Shown here: piece after piece, positions 24,510 to 36,380 of the stretch
Position numbering within the stretch: position 1 is the first letter of the stretch
How the letters are laid out: each line of letters starts with the position of its first letter
Assembly (NCBI GenBank): GCA_023213395.1
Contig: CM041465.1
Coordinates: 7,626,001-7,690,000, forward strand
DNA: 64,000 nt
Direction of reading: 5' to 3'
Source: Cycas panzhihuaensis
Taxonomy: Eukaryota > Cycadophyta
The notes under the pieces: generated by a model
What the model saw: only the letters and a program-made list of their open reading frames with translations
What the model was told of the DNA's origin: nothing
Databases searched by the model: none
Made by a program: the position numbers and the translations under genes

Positions 24510-25740
24510 AGAAAAAGAGAAAAAGGAAAGGTTTCATATACCTTTTTGTTTACAGATTGCTTGATTTGCACTCATTAGGGGAAGAAATAAGCCCTTTGCA
24601 CTTGTAGGCATTAACCTCACTAGTGAAATAGTTTCCCACCTTTGTCACATCCTCATCCTTTTCTTTTGCATGACTCTTACGTCTATTAGGGTAAGGATAC
24701 AAAGGAAAGCAAGCTTCTCTATCACTACTTTTCTTTCCCATGCACTACTAAGGTAGTTTGCACTAGCTGATGCATTCTCTTCATACGATTTCTTGCCTTC
24801 TTGGTTCCTTTGCTTTTATTGCCGTTCGTAAAAGAAAAGAGAAATAGGCAAGAATTAAAAGAGAGTATCATTATTCTTTTCCTTCTTATTTTAATTTGTA
24901 ATAAATTAGCAATGGTAGCACTTCATAACACTATGCTATTCATCATAAAATAAAACAAAAGTATATCACATCGTGTCTCATATATCTAGCTACCCACCAA
25001 GGGTGTTGGCACCTTAGGAGTGCCCTCCTTTAGGTGCACCTCTGGTAAGGCCTCTTCTTGTCTTACCCCCATTTAGGAGTTGGCCTTTCTACCCAACCTC
25101 CTCTTTGTATCTTTGCTATCTTGCTACTCCTTTCTTGTCCATAGGTGCCCCCTTCTCTATTAAGGTTCACCTTCTTCGTTTTCCTCCTTCCTGGGAAAAG
25201 TGCATTTTCATCTCATCTTTCCTTCGTCTACTAGTCAGGATAGGAGAATCCCTTTTGAGGCTACTCAGCAAACTGAGGGAGCCCCTTTCCCATCTTGAAT
25301 CTGAGAAGGTTCTCATCATAAGGGAAGGTTTATGCACCATTTACGGGTCCTCAAACTTGCATTCTAATGTGCAGATGCCCTTTGTGGGTAATCTTTTATT
25401 CTACTTCCATGGATCCTTTAGCCCTGTGATTGCCGATTATATAGGCTTGATCCCCTTATATCTGGTGACCCCCAGAGATGCACTTATACTGGTGACCATA
25501 CTAGGGACTCATCAGTAAAGGGTCTATCCTAGTCTCCTTTCTATTGGTACTTCCTCTCCTTTGGTAGTCCTTCTCGATTCATTAGGCAACCCCTAACATC
25601 TTTCATTCTGTTACCCCACTTTCTTCCAAATCTTAGGAAGGACTTGTATGCGATGGTTCTCTCATCATTTACGGGGTCTCCCTCCTTCTTTGGAAGACTT
25701 ATCTTATTCCCCCCTTTTGTTGTCTAATTTTGAATCAGCT

Positions 25741-28072
25741 ATGGAGGGATTCTCTTTGGATTGGGCATACCACACATATGTTTCTAGAACCTAGTAACCT
25801 TCAACTTCTTACCAAGGCCCCAACCAAGAGGGTGAAGACCCCATCTTCTATCCAGATGATCAAGAGCACCTACATGTCCATCATCTTTCCACTCACGATG
25901 TGGAAGCTTCTTCCCCCATGGGGTATCATCATGTTGGTGACCACGCCCATGAGGATCACCTTGTGGGGTCCACTTCATATGAGGATCCTTCAACCTCATA
26001 TGAGTGGGTGGGAACCCCTCCTGCATATGTGGTGGAAGCACTTAATTAGTTATTTCAAGTGACTAGTCTCCAACCACCTCCTAAGTGGTTGGAAAGTAAC
26101 TTGTGAAGAATGGAACCCTCCTCCTGCACATATATACCCTCATATTCCTCCCACTTAATTTTACTATCTACAATGGGGCTGTCCCTCATTCTTCCTTCTT
26201 CTTATAATAGCCCATATTCTTTAGGAGCCACCTGAGATATGCCCTCTTCCCAGCTTGGGTTGAGTATACCTCCACCTAGCTAAGCAACTGTACCTCAACC
26301 AACTGTGGTTCATCCACCTTCTATTAGACCTAGGGGGCCTACATGTCCCCCTACTTCTAGCCATGCGGGACAAATTCCTATGCACCCCCAAGCTCAACCC
26401 AAGGATTCCTCTCTTTACATGCCCCTAGGATACACCTCCCAACCATAGGGGCATGGTAAAGGGAATCCTCTTCCCGTTTATGGGGTGGACCCCTTTCACC
26501 CATATGGTATCACACCACCTATTGGTAGCCTATATGGGTAAAATCTGGTCTCACACCCATCCATTCCTTCTTCTTGTATCTCTTCCTATGTGGTGCCTTT
26601 GAAAGGAGGACAAGTCCCTCCTCAAGGCATCTTTTCCTAAGTCCCCTTTCAACAAGGGGTATATCCTCAAGGGGGGGTGGGTCCTTCTTACCCATGCGCC
26701 TCTCTTCCAATTCTCTCACACTTGGGATTAGTCTCCTCTCACCAAGTAGAAGGAAGTTCATATCCACTTTTTGGTCAAATGTTCTAAGGAGGATTTGAGC
26801 ATCCGTACAAACCTTCTCTTTCATCCTTCATTAACCCAACAGTTCAGCCAAGGGCCCATCCCTTCATGGACTATAAGTTAACCCCCTTGTCGATTGAGGT
26901 ATTAAGGACTAACCTATCACCTCATCCTCTCAAGGTACCCAAGTTTGATGGGACCTTCTCTTAAGACCTAACAGAACACGTCAGGAGCTTTTCTATGGCA
27001 TGCATCGACTATTGGGCTTATGATCATATTTTGATGAAACTCTTCTTATGTTCCTTGCAAGGCAATACCCTCAAGTGGTTTTATCACCTTCCTGCATATT
27101 CCATTCACTCATTCCAACAGCTCATAGATGAGTTTATCAATTACTTTGACATTGCTTCCACCTTCAAGAGTGGAATGAAGGCCCTCTTATCCCTCAAACA
27201 AGGTCACAAGGAAATGAATCATGACTTTGTTAGGAATTTTCATGATCTCCTTCACTCCATGAAGGTGACCTTACCTAAAAAGTTAAAAAGGGATCTTTTC
27301 ATAAATGCCCTCCATCCTAAAGTACATGTTGAGGTCCTTAAGATGGGGGCAACAACATGTGACTCTGCTATAGCCAAATGTTGGGCTCTCAAGGGTATTG
27401 AGATCTAAGTGGGTCTTAAGAAACCTTTGAAGTTATCACAACGATGCAAGACACCCCCTCCATCTCATGACACTAAAACTCAATAACCTTCCAAGTCTTC
27501 AACCCATTCGATAAAGAAGACTTTGGACCTATTGACTTCTGCCATACGTTCTTTAAAATGTACGATGAAGGAGCTCAAACTTTGAGCCCCTCCTTCATCA
27601 CCAACGTCTCATAAACCCGTTCATCAAGCCTCCCAAGCCATGCCTTCTAAGAATGGAAATACCCATTCTTCTCAAACAAGGAAGACGAGATCTTCCTTAA
27701 AGAATAAATGGCTCTATACTCATGGTGAGTGTTTCTACGAGGACTCGTAATGTAGGGCGTAGCATTCCAAATCTGCCCTGCATCATGACTCCTCTTCTAA
27801 ATAGGTGTCTAGGCCCAATTTAGACCAACCCATTCATAAAGATCCCTTCCCCAAATAAAGGGAATAAGATAACATGCCCAACAAAGGGGAATCAAAATAG
27901 GTGAAGATCCCCTAACCCTTGCCCCATGCAAGCTAAGGGGAAGGGGGTAAGGAACTCTTCCTCCTCTTTCAATTCTCGTCGTCAAACCCCTTCTCCCTCT
28001 TGGCCCTAAAATAAGAGAAAGAGAGTTGTCTAAATGCTTGAGACCATGCCTTTGTATGCCTTGAATTAGTCT
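25741..28072 (+). pseudogene. Gypsy-F gag
   Basis: A plausible start is ATG 25741 (MEGFSLDWAYHTYVSRT, then stops). The same frame continues through a His/Asp/Pro-rich region. The core at 26860-27408 is clear: LKVPKFDGTFS, SMACIDYWAYDHILMKLF, GNTLKWFYHLPAYSIHSFQQ and MKALLSLKQGHKEMNHDFVR, matching the retrotransposon gag (PF03732-type) region. The core has a 137-codon open stretch from the Met at 26995. A Ser/Pro-rich tail follows. There is no clear CCHC knuckle; one Cys-containing patch near 27730 may be its remnant. Gag would form the particle that packages element RNA. Confidence 0.82.
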
Positions 28073-28219
28073 CAAGTAGCCAAAGAGGCTATATGTACCT
28101 CTTCTTCCTCCTAGTTTGACCCTCCTTTAGAGAATCCTCCTTTGGAGATTCTGCCACTGCCTAAGATAATCCCTGTTCATCCCAGTCGTTATGATTTCTA
28201 AAGGGAACTTTCCCAACTC

Positions 28220-28842
28220 ACTAGGAAGGAGAAGCCCTTCTCCATCATCGATAAGCTTTATGCCATGGCTACAAGGATGTCCATGATGGATGCCTTAAGG
28301 AGCTGTCTAGAGTATTATGCTCTCCTCCTAGAGACTTTAGGGTTGGTTGACGCTTCCATTTACACTTTGGGCATTGCCCCAAGTCGTGAACTTGTTATCT
28401 TGTTCAACCTTAAAGATCTCCTCCGAACCAATGAAAGGGGATGCCAATGGAACTACCCTTTCACTATATCCATAGACACTCTTGAGTGTACTCTTTGAAG
28501 AATTGTTATAGATAATAGGTCTTCTATCAATGCTATGCCTTTATAAATCATGCAAGAGCTAGGCATAGTGGCTCTTAAGCTGGTCCTATGGTGTTGTTAA
28601 GGCTATGATGGTAGTGAGTAAACACCTTTAGGGTTTATTTCCATTTCTCTTACCCTTGATGAAAAAACTATCTTCACTAACATTGTGGTCCTTAATGTAG
28701 ACAAGGACTACAATCTTTTGTTAGGACATCTATGGCTTGAGTAGATGAGAGTTGTGTGTTCGTCTCATTGGGAACAACTCAAATTCATCCACAAAGGATG
28801 AATGAAGGTTGTTTCCTAGGAGCCTTCTCCCACCAAGTAACC
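28220..28842 (+). pseudogene. Gypsy-F aspartic protease
   Basis: The frame shows IVIDNRSSINAMPL, a decayed form of the catalytic (D)(S/G)GSS-N motif in which the Asp is kept, followed by IMQELGI. Later it has YNLLLGHLWLE and SSHWEQLKFIHKG, the C-terminal protease signature common in Tat-like Gypsy elements (YNLLLGRPWL). Stops include a TGA just before the active site and several TAA/TAG. It would process the polyprotein. Confidence 0.75.
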
Positions 28843-28858
28843 ACACACATCCTATCAA

Positions 28859-31059
28859 GTGGTTCATGACCCAACAAAGGGCAACAAGGACCTATACGCC
28901 CATGCTTTTGCTTGCTCTATCGACATTCCTAATTCATCTTGTTTAGAAGAGGGCCCTTCTCCTTCTTCCTCCAACCTCATCCATTTCACCCCTATTGGTG
29001 TGGAGAGTTATGGGTACCTTACCGTGTTAAGTGACAATGAGTTTGATGGTGAGGATGAGGACCTCCCTCACCCTGTATCCCTCTTGAATACGAGTAAGGA
29101 GCATTTGTTTCATTTCAAGTCATGGCCTGAAGCTTCTTCCATTGAGGAGCCTAGTCCTCTTCCTAAGTCACATATCATTACTCCCGCTTCTTATGTGACT
29201 TCCCTTCTTACTTCATCTTCTACCTCATTGCCTTCCTCGAGTGTTGAGATGGGGGAACCTCTTGTTGCCTATCATAGGAGGTTGCCCTCTCACTCTTTCA
29301 AAGAGTCTCCTAACTATATTGAGTGGTGGGTCAATCACTATGGTCCCACTGCTCCTCTTACTCCTCATCCCTCATCTTTTCTAAGTATAACTATCCATGG
29401 GGTGGATTGCTTTGAGAATAATGAGGCCTTATTAGAGCATCTAATGGGCTCTATGCCCAACCTCCCTCCTCGTCACTATAAACTTGGTTACTAGAAGATT
29501 TTAGCCCTTGCGTTGCCCTTAACTGACACAAGTTTGCCTAATTCTACTTCGCCCCTTCCTATTGACTAAGCCCCCCTTCATTCTAAGGAAGGGAATGCCA
29601 TGTGCATGGGGGCAACCAAGGACATTGTCCTTACTCCTAATAAGGTCATCAAAGTTAGAACGAAGTGTTCCCCTGAATAAGTGAAGGAATACACCATTCT
29701 TTCTTAGGAGTTCCATGACGTTTTCATATGGGATTACACTAATATGAAGGGAATAAACCCTTTTATTATCACCCATAACCTTACTACTATTTTGGGCACT
29801 CTCCCTATGTGACAAAAGGAGCACCCCCTCCATCCTAAACTATTCATCACTGTGAAGATGGAAGTTGAGAAACTCTTGGATGCAGGGTTGATCACCTCCA
29901 TCGATTACCCTAAGTAGGTCTCAAACATCATTCTTGTTGTTTAAAAAAATGGAACGATCTAGATATATGTTGATTCCTACGATATCAATAATGCATGTCC
30001 CAAAGACAACTTCCCTCTACCTTTCATCAATCAAATCATTGATCGAACCACTAGATTCAAAGTCATGTCCTTAATGGATAGCTTCTTTAGGTATAACTAG
30101 ATCTAGATCTCTCTTGAAGACTATAAAAAAATGGCCTTCACTACTCCTTGGGGGATCTTCACTTATAAAGCAATGCCCTTTGGACAAAAAAATATAGGCG
30201 TCACTTACCAAAGGGTGATGCGGTTCATCTTCTATGACCTCATAAATAAAACCCTTGAGGTCTTTATGGATGACATGATGGGTCTTTTGCATAAAAGGGC
30301 CCAACATCCCAATGATTTGCATGCCATATTTACTAGGTATTACAAATATCATGTTAGCTTAAATCGTCTTAAATGTGTGTTTGCCATAATAGTCGGCAAA
30401 CTCTTAGGTTTCCTTATTTTAAAATAAGGAATCCAGATTGATCTCGATAAAGTTAAGGCCATCCTTGATATGCCTGCTCCTAAGAATTAATGGAAAATCA
30501 AGTCGTTCTTGGGTAGGTTAGACTTCCTTAGGCATTTCTTGGCAAACTTCACCATAAACGCTAAACCCCTCACTAACTTATTAAAGAAGGGGGCCCTATT
30601 CATTTGGTCTCCAAAGGCCTAGGAATATTTCTAAGAGCTCAAAAGAGGCTTAGCTTCCACCTCGATCTTGGTGCCTCCTCTCTTTGATCAACTTTTTATC
30701 CTTTACAAATCAGCTACTGATGAATCCTTAAGGGCTATGCTTGTCCAAGAGGATGATTTAGGAACTGAGAGGGCTATTTATTTCATTAGTCACACCTTGG
30801 TTGTTACTAAGCTCAACTATTCCCTTTGTCGAGAAGGAATGCCTCACCTTCGTTTATACAACTAAGAAATTTTGGCATTACTTGCTCAGTAACACCACTC
30901 AAGTGATCGTCCAATCTGATCCCTTATGATACCTCCTAACCCGATCCAACTTGACTGGTAGGACTAGCAAGTGGGTCATCCTCCTTCAAGAATATGATCT
31001 CCAAATTATTAATAGGAAGTTAAAGAAGGGGATGGTGGTTGCCAGGTAAGTAGCTGATG
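28859..31059 (+). pseudogene. Gypsy-F linker, reverse transcriptase and RNase H
   Basis: 28859-29494 is an uninterrupted 211-codon Ser/Pro/acidic linker between protease and RT. RT follows: EVEKLLDAGLITSIDYPK, ACPKDNFPLPFINQIIDRT, AFTTPWGIFTYKAMPFG and VFMDDMM at the catalytic site (usually Y/FVDD; two Asp kept). Then come the connection KSFLGRLDFLRHFLANF and the Gypsy RNase H with RAIYFISHTL, TKLNYSLCREG and LLTRSNLTGRTSKW. About ten stops, mostly former Gln/Arg/Trp codons. The linker's long open stretch is notable beside the damaged catalytic parts. Confidence 0.85.
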
Positions 31060-32402
31060 CCCCCATCCCTAGCTTTTCAAACACCTCTATTGACAATTCC
31101 TTGCCAGATGAGCCTATCTTTTCTATTCAATACTCATCCTCCTATCTATTGGTTGATAGTGAATGGTATGGGGATATTGTGTGATACCTTATTGACTAGT
31201 AGTATTATCCTAATGCTAGTGACAAAGTAAGGTCATGTGTTAGGGCCACTACTAGCCAGTACTTCCTCATGGAGAAGGTGTTGTATAAAAGATCTTTTGA
31301 TGGGGTCCTCCTTCACTGCATCAACCCTAATGAGGCAAACCGAATACTTCGTGAATGCCATAATAGCATTTATGGGGGCCACTTTAGGGGCCAATCCATG
31401 GCCTAGAGGATCCTTCACATAGGTTACTATTGGCAGTCTCATTTTAAAGATGCCCAAGCCTATATTTTGCGATGCCGTAGGTGTCAGGAGCACACCAATA
31501 TCATCCATTTACCTTCTAAGCCCCTACACCCTAATACCTCTTTGTGGCCATTTTCCTAATAGGGATTAGACCTCATCGGTGCTATAATCCATTCTTCTTC
31601 ATTGTAACACAAGTTTATCTTGTCTTCAATGGAGTATTATACTAAATGGGCCAAAGCAGTCCCCTTATCTTGCACTTTCTATAAGACTATAGCTACCTTC
31701 ATCTACCAACACATTATTTATCGATTTAGAGTCCCTTATATCTTGATCACAGGTAATGGAACTCCCTTTTGTAATAAGGAAATAGAGGAGCTTTGTAGGA
31801 AGTTTAGGATATCCCATAAGAATTCTTCTCCTCATTACCCTTAGGCTAATGGCTAATTTGAGTCCTTTAATAAGACTCTTATAAATATCCTAAAGAAAAC
31901 CATCACTCAATCCCAAAAGGATTGGCACCTTCAACTTCCCTCTGCCTTATGGGCATATCGCACTTCCATTCGTATGGCTACAGGGATGATGCCATTCTCC
32001 CTCCTGTATAGAACTGAAGTGGTCCTCCCCTTAGAAGTTGAAATTCCCTCCTTGCGTGTCTCATTTCAAGGTCTTATCGACGAAGAATCTTATTGCCAAG
32101 CTTCGTACCTCGAAGCTTTAGACGAGAGATGTTTAATCGTATACCAAGTGAATCTTGCCTCTAAATCCAGGGTCTAAAGAATGTATGATAAATGTGTTTA
32201 CCCTTACCCTTTGCATCCCAAGGACAATGTCCTCAAACTAGAATATCTCCACGATCGCTTGTCTAAATTTGGGCCTAAATGGGTTAGTCCTTTTGTCATT
32301 CTTAAAAGTCTCGATAATGGCACTTATAGGATCACAATTTTAGAGTGTCTCAAGTTTGAGAAAGTTATCAATTGTAAATTCTTAAAGAAATTGTATGTGT
32401 GA
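31060..32402 (+). pseudogene. Gypsy-F integrase
   Basis: The HHCC zinc region reads ECHNSIYGGHFRG, then CRRCQEH (31350-31500). In the catalytic core the first acidic position lies in LSSMEYYTKWAKAVPL, where YFTKW usually follows a Thr-Asp; here it is Met-Glu. The second motif ITGNGTPF has Gly in place of the catalytic Asp of TDNGTPF, a single G/A-type change. The Glu is kept in FESFNKTL after ANG and a stop. The C-terminal region has DNVLKLEYLHDRLSKFGPKW, then YRITILECLKF. Ends at TGA 32400-32402. Inactive as read. Confidence 0.85.
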
Positions 32403-33299
32403 CCTTCCCTACTCCTGAGTAGATTAGGCATACACCCTCTTCCCTCTCACTTTGAAATGAGACTAAACTACCACTCTAAGCATGCCCCCATTCCCCCTAA
32501 CCATAAGTGGGATGGCATCTTAGAGTGGCCCCTTCTTCATGGTTTTTTTAGTTGTATATCATCCTTTGTTTCCCTCCCAAGGGAAACCTCTCCTTTCCTA
32601 GTTGGGTATGCAAACTTCCTTCGGTTCTGAGCTTGGAATTATATCCTAACTAGGACCTCTTGCTTGAGTATCTATACTCTCCCTTTGTCATTGTTTCCTT
32701 TGTATATCTGTTATACTCCCTAGGTGGACATACATAGCTCCCCCTCTCCTAGCCTTATTTATACCTATCATTGATATACATTATGGTTATATATGCCCAC
32801 TACGAGTGTGGTACTACATGAAAGGAAATACGAGTGTCATCCACACATGATCTAACAATAAATACCAAACATAACAATCAAAAAATTACCATAATGCATA
32901 TTCCCTTGTACACCTGTGCACCCATATCTACATGCATCTATCTCTCTATGCATGTATATAAATAAATAAATAAATAAATAAATAATACAATAACATCACA
33001 AAATCATTATAATACCATCATCATAGATCAAATGGGGTACTAAGAGGTCCCTGTCTATATATACACAAATCATGCTATACAAGGTTATATAGTACATCAT
33101 TTAGGCATCATGCCTCAAGAAGATGGAATCCTTGCAGGGAGGAGTATAATTATATATCTATATATGGTGAAACTCCCTAGAGGTCTAATGCATTCCTGCC
33201 CAAATTAATAGTACATCAAAGTTCCTTGATGTCTTACCCTTAGGGGGTATCATCTCCTCTCCTGTGAGACCCCTCACTAGGAGACCACATGTCTCCTAG
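32403..33299. other. Spacer between integrase and antisense PMD gene
   Basis: No coding signal on either strand. It contains an (AAAT)n microsatellite at 32957-32986 and AT-rich DNA that could include transcript ends of both the sense integrase gene and the antisense PMD gene. No polyadenylation signal can be assigned firmly. Confidence 0.5.
32957..32986. repeat. (AAAT)n microsatellite
   Basis: About seven tetranucleotide units in the spacer downstream of integrase. Confidence 0.95.
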
Positions 33300-35600
33300 G
33301 CTCCTCTGATGTCGTTGTGAGCTCCTTGCCTCACTCTTCTTATCTCAAGGCCTCCTTTAGGTCACCATCATTGTATGAGTGTGAGATCTACTCCATGATG
33401 ATCTAGTGGCGATCTACTCTACCAACTGATCATATCTTGCCTGGATACGATCCCTCTCCCCCTCTGCTCCTTAGAGCCTTCTCCTCTAGTATATGTTCTT
33501 GATTTGATTCCTTGCATCTTTGCTTATTGCTCCTCATCCTTGGGCCTCCAGTGCCTGGACCTATCCTTATAGGGCATGCCTCTCTGCAGTTATCTAGTCT
33601 CTCTCCATGCGAAGCCCATCTAGCTTACCCTATAACCATCCTGCCCTCACTTGGTGACCTTAGGATTCTGCATCCCATATGTACCTAGCTTTGATCAGTA
33701 GGGCAAATGCCATTGTGTGTGTCCCTGCAGATCAAGGCTCCTTATCAACTAAGATGGGAGGTTGTCCCTTTGCATAGACTTGGGGAAACAACTCCCAAAC
33801 TACCACCTCCAATAGCCTCATCATCTCTACTATGCTTGCCAAACCATGCATACAACGTGTTAGTCTAACAGATGTATGTATGAAAGCATCCAAATTAAAT
33901 CAAAGTAAACTATCTAAGCAACTAATGATCAAAAAGACATCAAGTTAGGGTAGTGTCTCATCTCCTAGGATGGCTAGCCCCTTGGGTCTGATGATCACCT
34001 CCTCTGCAGGAGCTCCCTTAGCTGCCACCTTTACCTCATATGCCTATGGCACTATCTCCCCTACCTCCTGAGTCACCGAAGTACCTCCTGCATCTGCTTC
34101 TCCCTCTATTGTGGCTATCACTACCTTTACCACTGTCACCATGGCGACGACAACCACTGGATCTCTACTCATAGCCCTCTCTCTACCTATTAGTGCATGT
34201 GGTGGCCTACCTCTCCTCGCAGGAAGCAATGGGCGTGCCTTGCCTCCTATAGCTCTTGCTAGGCCTGTTCCATTACCTCCATCGTCGCCTTTGCCCTCAT
34301 CAGGCTCATGTCTTAATTGTCATACTGTGTTGTCACTCTCCCAGTGTACCCCTTTATATGGGTCCATCGTATAATGTGCTAGAGTGAGTAGATCAAGTGA
34401 CGTAGTCTCCACCGACATCTGTATATAAACCTAGTCCTCTATCCCTCTGAATTGAGTCTACCATCTATGGACCATAGGCACTCGCACTGAGATGGGATGT
34501 GGTCCGCCTGATGGTGCCACCACTCTGAAGTGGTCGAGGAACCAACATTATAATAGTGTGCAGTAGGATAATCCTCCTCTCTCTACTACCCAGATCTGAT
34601 CTAACTATACCATCAAGTTGGCTACTATCAAGGCAGCCCAGTCTAGCCTCTCCCTGGTATCATATCTCTTGACTGTGGCTATCCATCCACCCAGTATATC
34701 TCTATAATTCTATTTCTAGGAAATCCAGAACATAATAGCCAATGTGATAAGTTTCCTCACTCAAGGAACTCTAGACATCACCATCGCCTGGACTGACATA
34801 CCTCATCAATCCTACCAGCCCTATCCTATAAAGTAAAGTATGTGGCTACCTCTATGTGGGTAATGTACCCAGTGATGTCAGTGCTCCTCCCATCGGTACA
34901 TCCAAAATCCTCCTAATGTCGCCTAGTGTGATAGTAATATCCCCACATGGGGAAGATAGAAAACATACCTCTTTTGGTCTTAATGGGAGACTATATCTAT
35001 TAGGAGCCGCTAGTCTAATGCATATTGGAGTATCCCAATGATCTTTAGGAGCTTACAACATCTCAAAGTCATCCTATCTTGCCTCAACATCATCTTAATG
35101 AAACTGAGCATGGCCATCCCAACGTTCTTATGATTGCCCACTGCAATAACCACCTATAAACAATCTAGAGGTCAATTCATAACCTCTCCTCTGCATATCC
35201 TACCACCTCTTGGATGCCTCGTACTCCTTCGAAAGTGGGCTTAGTCATCCCTTAGGCCTCACTTCTTCTTTTTTCTATTATCCTTTCTCTGCCCTGCACC
35301 AAACTCTATGATACCATAGAGTTTGTTATAGGCCCCTCTAAGATTTTGGCATTCCCTCAACAGCTCTACCACAAACCTCGTGGCATCATGATCTTTGCCA
35401 CAGGGCTGTTGTTATCCCCCTAAAAAGGGGGAGGGGGGGATGCCCTAAAAATCCCCCAAGACTTGCCTAAGTGGGCCAAGGCTTGGCCCACTAGGACTAG
35501 AGCTACCTAATGCCCTAGTCCTCCCCCTTCTAGGGCCTCGTTTGGGCTCCAAGGATCTTGATTCACCCTTAAGAGGCTAAAACTAAGCTAAAAAAGTGTA
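33300..35600 (-). pseudogene. Antisense plant-mobile-domain (PMD) gene of Gypsy-F
   Basis: On the minus strand a decayed reading runs from about 35590 to 33300. The diagnostic part (34990-34880) reads FLSSPCGDITITLGDIRRIL, then DVPMGG, matching the PMD/aminotransferase-like mobile-domain signature (LPCGE-TITLQDV--LLGLPV-G). Upstream is DHWDTPICIRLAAPNRY; further upstream DATRFVVELLRECQNLRGAY. Downstream come RERLDWAALIVANLMV and HFRVVAPSGGPHPISVRV, then a Gly/Pro/Arg-rich tail (34374-34044). Stops and at least two frame changes; start and end are approximate. PMD proteins are known both as host silencing factors (MAIL1/MAIN) and as transposon passengers. Here it lies antisense between integrase and the second RNase H. 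Confidence 0.7.
35301..35324. promoter_or_regulatory. 24-nt palindrome in the antisense PMD gene, shared with the LTRs
   Basis: AAACTCTATG-ATA-CCATAGAGTTT is almost a perfect dyad. The same 24-nt core occurs in both Gypsy-F LTRs (22855-22878 and 37872-37895) inside a longer palindrome. In one antisense frame it would encode NKLYGIIEFG, so it may be coding rather than regulatory. Confidence 0.55.
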
Positions 35601-35705
35601 AAAAATCATAAACCTAAAATGATGAAATGGAAGGGGTAAGGAACGATCCACTCATTGAATCAGGTTTGGCTACTACCCTCATCATCTCAGTCCTATAGGC
35701 TATCT

Positions 35706-35714
35706 TCTTACCTC
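35706..35714 (-). promoter_or_regulatory. Possible splice donor of the antisense transcript
   Basis: On the minus strand this reads GAG|GTAAGA, a near-consensus plant 5' splice site. It lies between the minus-strand TATA box (35838-35846) and the PMD coding remnant. An acceptor could not be chosen confidently, though TTTTAG stretches exist near 35590-35570. Confidence 0.35.
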
Positions 35715-35837
35715 AATCCAATGGTTGAATCTCCTACAAAGTGCTCCCAAATTTAGTAGGACTTCACTATATAGAGAGAAGGGCTCTAGATCGATCGTGG
35801 GGCCTGTGAAAATGAATTCCATTTTCATCCCCCTTCC

Positions 35838-35846
35838 TTTATATAT
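35838..35846 (-). promoter_or_regulatory. Minus-strand TATA box for the antisense PMD gene
   Basis: On the minus strand GCATATATAAAGG is a good plant TATA box (core TATATAAAG), ~250 bp upstream of the first PMD coding signal. A second weaker CTATATAG lies at ~35768. This suggests the antisense gene has its own promoter. Confidence 0.4.
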
Positions 35847-35849
35847 GCG

Positions 35850-36380
35850 GGGGTCTTGGGGGGGTACTTCCTCCTTTTCCTTTTGCCACGATAGCCTTGG
35901 AGACCATCTCCTTGGCCTCGTCACCTTTACCTTGAGGGTCTATCCCCTGTTTCACTTCCTTAGCCTCCATTTCAAGCTCTTTTGATGCATTTATGATGAC
36001 CCCTTCAGTCTCCTGTAAGCCCCTTCTATGCCATTCTAGAATACACCCATGTTTATACTCCTTTGACTTATTTTTGTGTCTTGGATATGTTTTTGCCACC
36101 TGTTCGAGCCTTTGAGACTCCCAAGGGAATTGCGTCCCCCTTTCTGGACCTCCTTTGGCCCTTCTTAGTGATATTTGGGAGCCCCAAAGGAGTTGTTTTA
36201 CTATTGCCTCCTTACCTCTTCATTGAGTAAGTTTCCTTGAGCTTGGTAGTCTCTTCCCAAGACTCTCCTATCCTTTTATGCCCTATATTCATAGCATTTT
36301 GAGTGGTTGTAGCCCCATCATTGCAACTTCTCCCTTTCTTTACTTTTTGACCTTATCGTTACTATTTCTCCTGCCATTCA
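35850..36380. other. Unassigned stretch before the second RNase H
   Basis: Both strands have short open frames (for example minus 36099-35839, Lys/Glu-rich), but none matches a family I know. The last 60 bp before the ATG at 36381 are pyrimidine-rich, compatible with a 3' splice site region. Confidence 0.4.

Larger units (their letters stand above)
22366..25486 (+). repeat. Gypsy-F 5' LTR (outer end probably truncated)
   Basis: Aligns with ~37387-40487 throughout. The first shared bases are TCACTAG followed by TTTAGAGTGTAG. The 3' copy has ~70 more bases before this point, starting at the PPT, so the outer end here is probably lost. The inner end is near GCACTTA at 25486, followed by TACTGGTGACC, which may include a decayed primer-binding site. 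Contains a 40-nt palindrome at 22847-22886 and a small open frame at 24378. Confidence 0.82.

Noticed and set aside
24550-24741. 63-codon minus-strand frame present in both Gypsy-F LTRs (also 39548-39739)
   Set aside because: The differences between copies are mostly amino-acid-changing transitions, which argues against selection on a protein.
25730-26062. Frames in the gag leader region with Met/Pro- or His-rich translation
   Set aside because: Only the frame continuous with gag (from 25741) was kept; the others are shadows of it.
35725-36099. Plus and minus open frames between the PMD gene and the second RNase H
   Set aside because: No recognised domain. Part may be 5' UTR of the antisense gene, so they were not called as genes.
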